From positions 248,001 to 312,000 of the IMG/VR virus record IMGVR_UViG_3300020178_000002: a stretch of DNA of 64,000 nt; one strand, written 5' to 3'. The DNA is from a virus. Below the pieces are notes generated by a model. It saw nothing but the letters and a program-made list of their open reading frames with translations. It had not been told where the DNA came from and made no database searches. Numbering within the stretch: the first letter of the stretch is position 1; each line of letters begins with the position of its first letter. A program made the position numbers and the translations under genes. Of the stretch, positions 17,536 through 26,200 are shown piece by piece.

Positions 17536-18729
17536 ATGCAGATTAATATTTCTACTCCAGACCTTAAAGAAGCACTGAGCTTGTCACAGAACACTCTTGG
17601 TACAAACTCAGATATTACTTCTCACTTTGTTTTTGTTAAAGAAGGCACTAATGCAAGTGTTCTTTCTTGTACTTTACCTCGAACTTTTACCAAAGTACCT
17701 TTGGTAGGAGCTACTGTCACAGGTGATGACCCTTTTACTGTCGAGGGCAAGCGTATCATGCAAGCCATCTCTGCTGTATCTGGTGTCCTTGAGATCAAGT
17801 CTGATGATGAGGGGGGTGTCTCTATTTCTCTTGAAAAAGGAGAGATTGCACTTCCATCACTAGACAGTGACAGTTTCCCACCTTGGATTACAAAGCTAGA
17901 GGAAGCGACTTCTATGAAGTCTATCTCGGCTTCCATTCTTTATGATGCAATTAACTCTTTGAAGAGTTATGTGTCAGTAGAAGAAAACCGAAGACCAGAG
18001 CTTGCTATGCTTTATGTCAGTGATGGCAAAGCATATGGGTGTGATGGTTTTGGTATGTCAGTAGCTCGACATGATGATCTTAATGGTATTGATCTCAAGA
18101 TTCACACAAAAGACTTAGCACCTCTTTCTAAGTTCCTAAAAGCAAATGATGGAGGTCTTATTGAGGTTCTTTCTGGAGAACAATGCTACTTCTTTAAAGC
18201 TCAGAATGGTGCTGTGTTTGGATTGACAGATCTTCCTCACACTTTCCCTCAAGTTGTTATCAACTATGCAGAAGCATTTGATTGGACACCTCACAAGGTG
18301 TGGGCTGTGACTAAATCAAGCCTAAACACCGCAATCAAGTTCTTACGAGCAGGTGCTGATACCTCTGATTGTAAAGTTTCATTTAATGATGAGGGTGACA
18401 TTCTAGCACCTTCTCTTTCTATGAGACCCTCAAGTGGAAAAGGTAGCCTAAGCTATAGTTTAGACTTAGCTAGTCTTCCTACTCCAGAGGAAGGTGTTGA
18501 GATTGTAGATCCTGGTGAGAAAATGTATCAAGATAGACAGAGTGAAGCTTCAGATGTAAGTATTGATTCTTTCTCTTTCAACTATCTTTATATGGTTCGT
18601 GCTATGGAGTCTTTATCAGAGAACATCTTCATTGGCTGTAATCAAGAGAACAACAAGGGTTATATGGTATTTAAGGCCATTCAACCTAGTGGTCTTGAAA
18701 CTGTATCTGTAGTAGGCTGGATGGTTTAA
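17536..18729 (+). CDS. Candidate DNA sliding clamp (beta/PCNA-like)
   Basis: A 397-aa protein whose length and repeating beta-rich pattern fit a DnaN-type clamp (366 aa in E. coli). It has internal segments such as ISASILYDAINSLKSYVS and ELAMLYVSDGKAYGCDGFG that parallel clamp repeat elements, and a hydrophobic C-terminus. The ATG at 17536 has GGGAA upstream; an in-frame ATG at 17506 overlaps the previous gene more deeply and lacks a site. Neighbours are a recombination-type nuclease and an SMC-type ATPase half, consistent with a replication module. This is fold-level recognition, so moderate confidence. Confidence 0.55.
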   Translation: MQINISTPDLKEALSLSQNTLGTNSDITSHFVFVKEGTNASVLSCTLPRTFTKVPLVGATVTGDDPFTVEGKRIMQAISAVSGVLEIKSDDEGGVSISLEKGEIALPSLDSDSFPPWITKLEEATSMKSISASILYDAINSLKSYVSVEENRRPELAMLYVSDGKAYGCDGFGMSVARHDDLNGIDLKIHTKDLAPLSKFLKANDGGLIEVLSGEQCYFFKAQNGAVFGLTDLPHTFPQVVINYAEAFDWTPHKVWAVTKSSLNTAIKFLRAGADTSDCKVSFNDEGDILAPSLSMRPSSGKGSLSYSLDLASLPTPEEGVEIVDPGEKMYQDRQSEASDVSIDSFSFNYLYMVRAMESLSENIFIGCNQENNKGYMVFKAIQPSGLETVSVVGWMV

Positions 18730-18730
18730 T

Positions 18731-19345
18731 ATGGATATCGACTCTCGCTTCAATCGTCTTAAAACATTACAAAGTTCTTGTCTTGAAAGAATTGCTTCTT
18801 TGGAAGCAGAAACTTCAATGCTTGAGCTTCAGATAATGAAGACAACAGAGGCCAAAGCTATTTTAGACAAGATAGCAGAGGAAGAAGTGAAGCAAGGAGT
18901 CTCGGCTTATGTTAGCTTATTAGAAGAAGGTCTGAAAGCCATCTTCCCAGAACAAGATGTTGGGTTAAGTGCAGAGGTGACCAAAGTTAGAGGTAAAGTC
19001 TCTGTTAAGCTCAAGACGACATTTAAGGGTCAAGATGGTATTGAGGTAGAGGGAGAGGGCTTAGATGCGTTTGGTGGTGCTGTTGCAACCATTCAAAGCC
19101 TTTTGCTAAGAATATCTCTTATCCTCAAGAGAGGTTTGAGACCTTTCCTAATTCTCGATGAAACTTTCCCTGCTGTGGATTCTTCTAGGTCTGAGATTCT
19201 AGTAAGTTTTTTAAAGGTTCTTTGTGAGAGATTAGGCATGGATATACTATGTATTACGCATGACTCAACAATTGCAGAGGGTGCAGATATAGGATATAAA
19301 ATATACCCTAGTAAATCAGGTGCAAAGCTAAAGAGAATAACATGA
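18731..19345 (+). CDS. C-terminal half of an SMC/Rad50/RecN-type ATPase
   Basis: A 204-aa protein with an N-terminal coiled coil (about residues 1-60), a signature-like FGGAVATIQSLLLRIS, Walker B FLILDETFPAVD and the H-loop ITHD. It has no Walker A motif anywhere and is only the C-terminal lobe of an ABC-type SMC head. The start lies one base after the clamp stop. In Rad50/SbcC the missing N-terminal lobe is in the same polypeptide, so here it must be supplied by another protein or the gene works differently. No disruption of the frame is seen. Confidence 0.7.
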   Translation: MDIDSRFNRLKTLQSSCLERIASLEAETSMLELQIMKTTEAKAILDKIAEEEVKQGVSAYVSLLEEGLKAIFPEQDVGLSAEVTKVRGKVSVKLKTTFKGQDGIEVEGEGLDAFGGAVATIQSLLLRISLILKRGLRPFLILDETFPAVDSSRSEILVSFLKVLCERLGMDILCITHDSTIAEGADIGYKIYPSKSGAKLKRIT

Positions 19346-19752
19346 GAACCAAAGGTGCGGTTAAGCATAAGCTTAAGCAAGTTAAACATCGCCTATTACA
19401 AAAAGCTGTTCGAAACAACCTAAGTAAGAAGCCTTGCAACTGTACGCACTCTGGTTTAGTTAGAGGCTCTGCATCAGAACCTTTATTTCATGTATGCTTG
19501 TTAGACTCTGATAAGCCAAAGGAATGGGAAGGCACTGTATGTGACCCTTCTGTTCCTAACACTTGTCCTTTTTTCAAGCCTACTAGAACTAAGGAAGAAA
19601 TAGAGATAGAGTTTAACACTAATTTTGAAAAGCTAATATCAGAGAATGATATTGGCAAGATTGCATCTAAGTACCCAGATGTAGCAGCTTTATTGTGGGT
19701 TCTTTCAGAAGAACAAGAGGATAGTAGTGATGATAGAGATAGTGAGACTTAA
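19342..19752 (+). CDS. Hypothetical cysteine-containing protein (136 aa)
   Basis: Basic N-terminus followed by five cysteines (CNC, then single Cys in HVCLL, TVCDP and NTCPFF), which may form a zinc or Fe-S site, then an acidic C-terminus. Coupled to the SMC-half gene by a 4-bp overlap. No family recognised. Confidence 0.5.
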   Translation: MRTKGAVKHKLKQVKHRLLQKAVRNNLSKKPCNCTHSGLVRGSASEPLFHVCLLDSDKPKEWEGTVCDPSVPNTCPFFKPTRTKEEIEIEFNTNFEKLISENDIGKIASKYPDVAALLWVLSEEQEDSSDDRDSET

Positions 19753-20161
19753 GTCAAAAGGGAAAACTCCTTTGTTTATGGAAGTTGATGTTCCCCCTAT
19801 GTGTAAGCCTTTGTTGGTTGGCAGTAGTAAAGATGGCCTTTTAAGATGGGCTGAAAGTCCTTCTAATAGAAACACCATCTTAACTTGGGGGCAGGAATCC
19901 TCTATCGAAGAAGTCCTCACAGAAATGGTTAAAATGACCTTAGAGAGAGGTTTGGAAGAAAATTGGGGTGTGCATCAAGTTGACGAGAAAAGTGCCTTAG
20001 GACGAATGTCAGGTGTCGGCATTGAAGATGTTATAGTTAAAGAGGGTTTGGTTTTTCCAAAAGACCCCTCAGTTTTAGGTTCTTTGATCATTATGGACAA
20101 CCGACTTTTCCCTGTTTTACACAATGTGAAAAGAGGAATCTGTGTCATCAAAGAACCTTAG
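19727..20161 (+). CDS. Hypothetical protein (144 aa)
   Basis: Overlaps the previous gene by 26 bp. Two adjacent ATGs (19727 and 19730) could start it. Mixed alpha/beta, no recognised motif; part of the same plus-strand operon. Confidence 0.5.
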   Translation: MMIEIVRLKSKGKTPLFMEVDVPPMCKPLLVGSSKDGLLRWAESPSNRNTILTWGQESSIEEVLTEMVKMTLERGLEENWGVHQVDEKSALGRMSGVGIEDVIVKEGLVFPKDPSVLGSLIIMDNRLFPVLHNVKRGICVIKEP

Positions 20162-20567
20162 CTTTATTAAAGGTGGTCTAAGAGAAGTTCACATTGAGAA
20201 TTCCATTAGACTATATAATCAAGTTCTCTATCATACTAAGAAGTACCCTTTTAGGTCACTTGCTTATGTTTTCTTTAACTTAAACAAAGAGATAGATGGA
20301 GAGTTCTTTGAGATGTCTCACTATCAAGGTTTTCATGATATGTGTGGTCGTTCTTGGTCTATTCATGGGATAGACGTAGATCTATTCTTAGATCTTAATA
20401 CAGACGTAATATCTCTCAAGCTAACTAAGGACAGTTGCTCTTTTCGAGAAGATAGGTCTTTAAAAAAGTTTAGCTATGAAGAAGTTATTGGAATCTTCAT
20501 GCCTTACTATTTGTTAAAGATAAGAAGTCTCTGGATGACTTTTAATTGTCCAGACCCTTCTCGATAG
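20142..20567 (+). CDS. Hypothetical protein (141 aa), GTG start
   Basis: A GTG at 20142 preceded by AAGAGGA is the only well-placed start; it overlaps the preceding stop by 20 bp. Soluble, aromatic-rich, no recognised motif. Its 3' end overlaps the convergent gene at 20542 by 26 bp. Confidence 0.5.
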   Translation: MSSKNLSFIKGGLREVHIENSIRLYNQVLYHTKKYPFRSLAYVFFNLNKEIDGEFFEMSHYQGFHDMCGRSWSIHGIDVDLFLDLNTDVISLKLTKDSCSFREDRSLKKFSYEEVIGIFMPYYLLKIRSLWMTFNCPDPSR

Positions 20568-21474
20568 CAGCAACAACACCCTTGCTTTCAACTTTGATGA
20601 TCTCTTGAATCACTTCTGGTTGATCTCCATACATTTCGAGAGCAATCTTAGCTCTCTTTGACCAATGCTTTGAGGTGTCCCATTCAACACCACCTGGAAG
20701 TACTTTGATCTTAGAGTTATCTTTACCAAGAGCAATCGCACCTTGTGCAGACTCTACTCCACCATCAATGACTTGGAGGATTTGCTTGTTCTCAAGGTCT
20801 TGTTCTTCAGTAGGAGTCATCTCTGGTTCTTCTTGAGCCACATTAAGCTTTGCAGAAACATCATCTTGAAGTTCAACAACAGGTTGAGAAGCAGTTTTGC
20901 TCATTTCAGTCACAGGAGCTTCAAGATTGTCTAGTTTTGAGATCTCGGCACTTGCTTGACTTCCATCAGAGATGACAGTCTTTTGCTTAGAAGATGTAGA
21001 AAGCTTGATCGTAGAAACAGTGTCAGCATCTTGCATTTCTGCAACACCATTTGTGACCTCTGCACCAGACTTATTCTCTACCTTTGCAACAGCAATAATA
21101 TCATCGTCTTGGCTTTCAACCACTAATGGGAATCTCTTTGTTTTTTCTCCCTCTTTCTTAGGGTTTACTTCTGCAACAGACCTTTCCTCATCATACACGC
21201 TTTGGACAGGCATTTCTTTTTTAGGTGCTGGTGCTGGTGCTGGTGTGACAGGTTCGCTTACTGCTGATTCTTCTTGTACAATAGAAAGCCAACCACGTTT
21301 AACACCAGCTTTTAGTTCAGGCATTTCAGTGGTTTGTCCACTAAACTTAAGTTGGAGACCATCATATTCAACAACCTCACCCTCATAGATATTTCTTTCA
21401 AGTCTTCCAAGGTGGATGATTGTGTTTGCACGAAGTTTAGTAAATGTACCTCTTTTGAATGAGAACTCGCTCAT
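20542..21474 (-). CDS. Hypothetical protein with long disordered centre (310 aa)
   Basis: A short beta-rich N-terminal domain (FTKLRANTIIHLGRLERN...) is joined to a small C-terminal helical domain (SKHWSKRAKIALEMYG) by about 150 residues of acidic, Ala/Pro/Glu-rich linker including a PAPAPAP stretch. Probably a virion or tail-associated protein by location. The upstream region holds an inverted repeat overlapping TATAAATA. Confidence 0.5.
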   Translation of the reverse strand: MSEFSFKRGTFTKLRANTIIHLGRLERNIYEGEVVEYDGLQLKFSGQTTEMPELKAGVKRGWLSIVQEESAVSEPVTPAPAPAPKKEMPVQSVYDEERSVAEVNPKKEGEKTKRFPLVVESQDDDIIAVAKVENKSGAEVTNGVAEMQDADTVSTIKLSTSSKQKTVISDGSQASAEISKLDNLEAPVTEMSKTASQPVVELQDDVSAKLNVAQEEPEMTPTEEQDLENKQILQVIDGGVESAQGAIALGKDNSKIKVLPGGVEWDTSKHWSKRAKIALEMYGDQPEVIQEIIKVESKGVVAAIEKGLDN

Positions 21475-21486
21475 ATTTCCTCCATA

Positions 21487-21526
21487 ATGTCGGTATCTAA
21501 GTATTACCTTTTATTTATACCGACAT
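21487..21526 (-). promoter_or_regulatory. Inverted repeat enclosing a TATAAATA late-promoter-like sequence
   Basis: ATGTCGGTAT (21487-21496) is exactly complementary to ATACCGACAT (21517-21526). Read on the minus strand the element contains GGTATAAATAAAAGG shortly before the 21474 start. TATAAATA is the T4-type late promoter core. It could be an operator/promoter or an mRNA leader hairpin. Confidence 0.4.
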
Positions 21527-21551
21527 AATAGAGAGATTATGAGTAGAAAAC

Positions 21552-22133
21552 TCAATTAGGTTGGAAAATCTCACTGGTTTGTAAAGAAACCGAACCCTGT
21601 GAAGGCCTTTGCCACTTTATAATCATCCCTTCTCCACCACTATATTCCTGTGATCTTGCAACCAAAGTATATCTCTCTCCTGCAACAACATCATAAGTAC
21701 CTGTGCCTGAACCTTGACCTGTTCCATGACCACCATAATAAGTTGTAATGCTAGTTCCCTCTATGTGTATATCCCCACCATCATCTGAATCGACAGAGAA
21801 TGTGTAAGTACCTGTTTCTTTAGGTACGAAAAGGAAAGTCACTTCAACAGAAAAGTAGTTGCCACTATTAGGTACAGTAGCACCTGCACCTGTTAGTGTA
21901 GTATACACATTCCAATTAAGAGATACACTTCCACTTAAGCTCCCAGACCAACTCAAGTTTGTGTTTGAATTATTTACATCAAATAGCTTATCAAACTCTG
22001 TGGTGTTTTCAGGGTGGTCAGCATACTGAGATGTGCTGCCATTTCCAGCATGTGTGCTGAAGATACGAACATTGGTCACATTGTTTGTTAAAGGAGTCCT
22101 TACTGCCACAACTCCATGTAATGATTTCATCAT
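21552..22133 (-). CDS. PA14-like domain protein, probable adhesin/receptor-binding component
   Basis: A 193-aa protein. VPKETGTYTFSVDSDDGGDIHIEG followed by a Tyr-rich stretch, YTLVARSQEYSGGEG and IIKWQRP follows the PA14 carbohydrate-binding pattern. The N-terminal tag MMKSLHGVV closely matches that of the neighbouring LamG protein, and both have the same ribosome-binding site layout (AAGGAG, 8 nt, ATGATG). It lies downstream of the giant fibre genes on the same strand, which suggests a fibre tip or decoration protein. Confidence 0.65.
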   Translation of the reverse strand: MMKSLHGVVAVRTPLTNNVTNVRIFSTHAGNGSTSQYADHPENTTEFDKLFDVNNSNTNLSWSGSLSGSVSLNWNVYTTLTGAGATVPNSGNYFSVEVTFLFVPKETGTYTFSVDSDDGGDIHIEGTSITTYYGGHGTGQGSGTGTYDVVAGERYTLVARSQEYSGGEGMIIKWQRPSQGSVSLQTSEIFQPN

Positions 22134-22144
22134 CTTTCTTCTCC

Positions 22145-22864
22145 TTAAACTAGAACAACATTATCAGTGGGTGAGCTATAATTTTGAGCAATCTGTGAAG
22201 CACTTAGCTCAACATCATAAACCCTCATTATTCCAAATCTACCATCAAAGTTTGTTCCATCTCCTTGGTTGGTTGCGTCTTGATACCCAAAGTTGTAATA
22301 AAAGTCACCTGTAGACTCTTCTGGTGAATCCCAAGCAACATTAACAGAACCAGAGAACTCGCCATCTAGGTAGCCTTTCACAGTTGTTCCATTATAGGTC
22401 AAGACCACTTGATGCCATTCATTAAATGAGATGTTGTCTGTAGCACCCGTAGAAGTAATCCCTGCCCCATTCCATAAGCCAAACTCAAGACTCCCATTGA
22501 CTATTTCTATTGAAGTGTGATGGTAGCTTATATCTGGTGTTGCTTGGGCATTGGCCTGCATAACAACACCATTATTTGTAGGGTATATCCATAACTCTGT
22601 TGAATGGATTTCTGTTAAAGAAGAGTTTAAATTTGCTGTAGTGATATAGTCATTTACAAAAGTGAAATAGCTACCACTAAAAGCTGGTGAGCCTGTAATA
22701 CTTCCATCTAGGCCATTACCAGAGATGTCTGTAATAACAGCACCATCACCATCTTGATAAGAAGATGTTTTAAAGGTGTTATAGTGAATGACCAAGTTGT
22801 CTGTCACTATCCCCCTAAAACTGCCTCTAGCTGAAACCACTACTCCATGAAATGTTTTCATCAT
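22145..22864 (-). CDS. LamG/concanavalin-like lectin protein, probable adhesin
   Basis: About 239 aa. The pattern DISGNGLDGSITG, then TELWIYPTNNGVV, ISFNEWHQVVLTYNG, VKGYLDGE and GRFGIMRVYDVELS is typical of LamG/Laminin_G_3 jelly-roll domains, which bind glycans. I chose the second ATG (22864) because AAGGAG is then 8 nt upstream, exactly as in the PA14 gene. It shares the MMK[ST]xHGVV tag with that gene, pointing to a common docking site. Confidence 0.7.
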   Translation of the reverse strand: MMKTFHGVVVSARGSFRGIVTDNLVIHYNTFKTSSYQDGDGAVITDISGNGLDGSITGSPAFSGSYFTFVNDYITTANLNSSLTEIHSTELWIYPTNNGVVMQANAQATPDISYHHTSIEIVNGSLEFGLWNGAGITSTGATDNISFNEWHQVVLTYNGTTVKGYLDGEFSGSVNVAWDSPEESTGDFYYNFGYQDATNQGDGTNFDGRFGIMRVYDVELSASQIAQNYSSPTDNVVLV

Positions 22865-22898
22865 ATTCATTCTCCTTAGTGGCTTTAGCTTATTGGCA

Positions 22899-23234
22899 TT
22901 AGACTCCTGTCAAATCTCCAAATAAATACCACTCGTCACTTGCTATCTTTACTAGGGTTGCTGCCCCATATTGTGTAGATATATAACGATTACCACTTAC
23001 AGAATTAATGGTAACACCAACTGCATTGCCAATGTTAAGTGTACCTGTGCCTTTACGGACTACAATAATCTGTGTTCCGATAGGGAAAGGAATATTGGCA
23101 TTTGTATCAACTAAAACACTTTTGGCAGTAGCACTGTTCATTTCAACCAAACCACCACCATCAGAAATGGCAAGGGTGTGGTTGTCAGTTACGCTGACTA
23201 TGTGGACTCTCTCTTTTTCAACTAAGTAGCTCAT
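22899..23234 (-). CDS. Small tail-fibre-associated protein (111 aa)
   Basis: Beta-rich protein with segments common in phage tail-fibre C-terminal domains (FPIGTQIIVVRKGTGTLNI, TLVKIASDEWYLFG). It follows the giant fibre gene by 14 bp and precedes the lectin-like genes. Likely a short fibre or a trimeric tip domain. Confidence 0.55.
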   Translation of the reverse strand: MSYLVEKERVHIVSVTDNHTLAISDGGGLVEMNSATAKSVLVDTNANIPFPIGTQIIVVRKGTGTLNIGNAVGVTINSVSGNRYISTQYGAATLVKIASDEWYLFGDLTGV

Positions 23235-23248
23235 TCAAAATCCCTTTC

Positions 23249-26200
23249 TTAGACTACATACCAAGCTGTTCCAAAAGCCATAAGAGTCAGAGAAGCACCT
23301 TGAACAACGTCTTTAGTAGCAGCACCATCTACTTCTTGACCACCACTACCATCAACAGTCAAGGTATTAGTGCCTGTGTTGAAAATCTGAAGCACATAAC
23401 CATCATACCCTGCTGTGAGGTCAAAGAGATTGACAGTGCCTGCTGTACCCCCATTGCTCAGGAAGTAAGCATGTTTATTTTCAACTGCGTCTGGAGCAGA
23501 GATGCTTACAGCATTAGTTGCAAAAGCAGGACTAGCACACTCGTAACGAGAACCTTCAGAAGCCTTAACAGTTACAACAGAATACTTACTACCAGCTCTG
23601 TCTACCTCAACCTCTCCCTCAAAAGTTGCCTTTTGAGCAGAGTCGATAGTAAGAGCAGTTGTTCCAGAGTTTAATGTGCTTCCAGAAGCTCCTGCTGAAG
23701 TAGTTTCAAATACAATCGAGCCACCATTTTCATTACCTGTGCTCGCACCTCCAGAGACAGTAAGACTTGAACCTGCACTATCAGCACCTGTTGCCCTACC
23801 ACCTCTTACTTTACTTAAGTCAAGTAATGCAAGCTCTGCATCTGTTCCTGGAACAGATGAGTCAGAACCATTAGAGTTAAGGGTTGTGTTGTCAGAGAAT
23901 AGTACAAATCTTTCAGCTTCGTCTGGTTGGAAAACTAAACCACCGAATCTGATTGCCAAACTATCATTACGATATTGGAAGTAGTGACCTGTATCTGCTT
24001 GGCTAGCTTGACCGCTACCTAAGAAAATCAATGGGTCTGTCATTCTAACAGTAGCACCTAAAGAGGTGATTGAGTTTACATTCAAGTCACCTGTGATTGT
24101 GACTGTATTAGGCAACCCTACTGTCACAGTACCATTACTGTTTGTAACAGAAATCTGGTTTGAAGTACCTTCAATTGTAAGTGCATTGTTTGTCTTCTGA
24201 TTGAAGTCGTATGTACTCCCTCCACCAGAATCCGTTGTTAGACTGAATAATGTATCATCTTCATGGATAATGACTTTACCAGCACCACCATCATTAGATA
24301 GCAACCAGCGATTAACACCCTCATCCCACTGAATAAATGTATTTGAGTCTGTTCCTCTGTCAACATAAATGAAAGCGTCTACATCTGCTGCTGCATTTGC
24401 CACACCCTCATTTAATGTTAAAGTTTTTGTCGTTGCGATAGTGACATTTTCATTAAAGGTTGCAACACCATCTACTTGTAAAGTACTCTCAAGAGTAGTT
24501 GCACCATTAGCTGTTAATGTGCCACCACCTGTTGTAGAAATATTTCCTGTTGTAGTGAGAGCATCGCTTCCAAAGTCAATTCCAGAGTTATCTCCTGTTG
24601 TGATAGAACCTGCTGCAAGAACCACCTTCGCTGCTTGGTCACTGTCTGCAATAATACTTCCTTCAGCTTGGACATTTCCAGCACCATTGAACTGCCAAAC
24701 ATTAGAACCCTCATCCCAATAGAAGATAGCGTCTGTGCCAGCAGTTGGTCTTGAAACAGTGATTCCAAAGTCATGTGCGTCAAGCTCTGCTGTATTATCA
24801 GAGTTGAACAGGATTGCACCTTGACTTGGGGTGTCAATCTCAATAACACCTGTCGAGGTTTTAATGTTCCCTGTTGCTGTGACAGTAGACAATGTGCTTA
24901 CAGCACCTGTCGTAGCAACTGTGAAGTTAGGGGCTGCTGTAATTGTTCCACCAACAGTGACCTGAGTCTCTGAATGTAGCTTTCCACCCTTAACAACAAA
25001 TGAATCTTCTGAGTCATCCCAATCAAGTTGGACATTTGCAGTAGTGTCATTGACCTTGAAGATTGAAACATCAGCGTCTGCTGTGTCCGAGTTAACAAGA
25101 ATCGCAACATTGTTTGTAGGTGCTGTCTTGATGTTTAAAGTATCATCAAGAGTAGACTGTCCTGTAACAGAAAGGGTAGTTCCTACATCAAGAGTAGTTC
25201 CCACAGTTAAATCAGCAGTTGTAGAGGTGCTTTGGTTCAATGTTGTTGTTAGAGCTGTAGTGTCGATAGTGAGGTAAGACTCACCTGCATTACCTTGCTT
25301 GATAACCAAAGCAGAGGCTTGAGTATCAGCAAGTTGTACTACAACCCCATCACCATCATTGTCAGAAAGAGTATTGATTGCAATGTCAGTAACATTTGAG
25401 ATTGCACTCTCTCCCATATCAATGCCTGCAACAGTGAGTGAAGAAGAAAGAGTCAAAGCACCTGCTGTTGTAAGAACAGCCGTTGTAGTTCCTGCTGAAG
25501 TTGTGTCTCCAACAGTAAGTGCATTACCACCTGCTTTACCTTGTAGGTGCAATCCAGATTGTGCGTTTACATTGAACTCGTTATTTGTCTCATCCCAAGA
25601 GATGATTGCATTTGTTAAAGTTCCTCTTTCAATAGTAATAAGAACAGCATCGTCTTCTTCTGCAGCACCCGTTAGGTCTGAGTTGAAGAGTATACCATTT
25701 GTATTTGTAGACTCTATCTTAAGGTCTGCTTTTAATGTTGAGATGCCATTCACACTAAGAGTAGAAGAAAGAGAAGTAGGTTGTACAAGAGTGATTAACT
25801 CAGACCCCTCTCTTGTATCAAAGGTCATGTAAGAGTCTGCGTTTCCATCAGTACTCAAATCTTTAATCTCAAGAGCATTTTCAATGTTATCTACAAGATT
25901 AATCTTGAAGCTACCTGTTGCAGCAGAAGAAGCTCTTAAGTCGTCTGTCTTAAGTTGACCTGTAACAGTAGTAATACTACTTGTGGTGTCTACATTAAGA
26001 ACATCAGTACCATTAGCTTTCTCTACCACAAAAGCAGAAGCAGAACCTGTTGTAACATTTAAAGTGTTGAGGATAGAGGTAGCACCTGCATTACTTACAC
26101 TAAATACATCAGCACCTACATTGATACCTGCATCTGGCTCGAACAAGGCACTTGTAATAGTGACCTTTGGAGTGTTGGTGTCAATGTTAAAGATTTCTGC

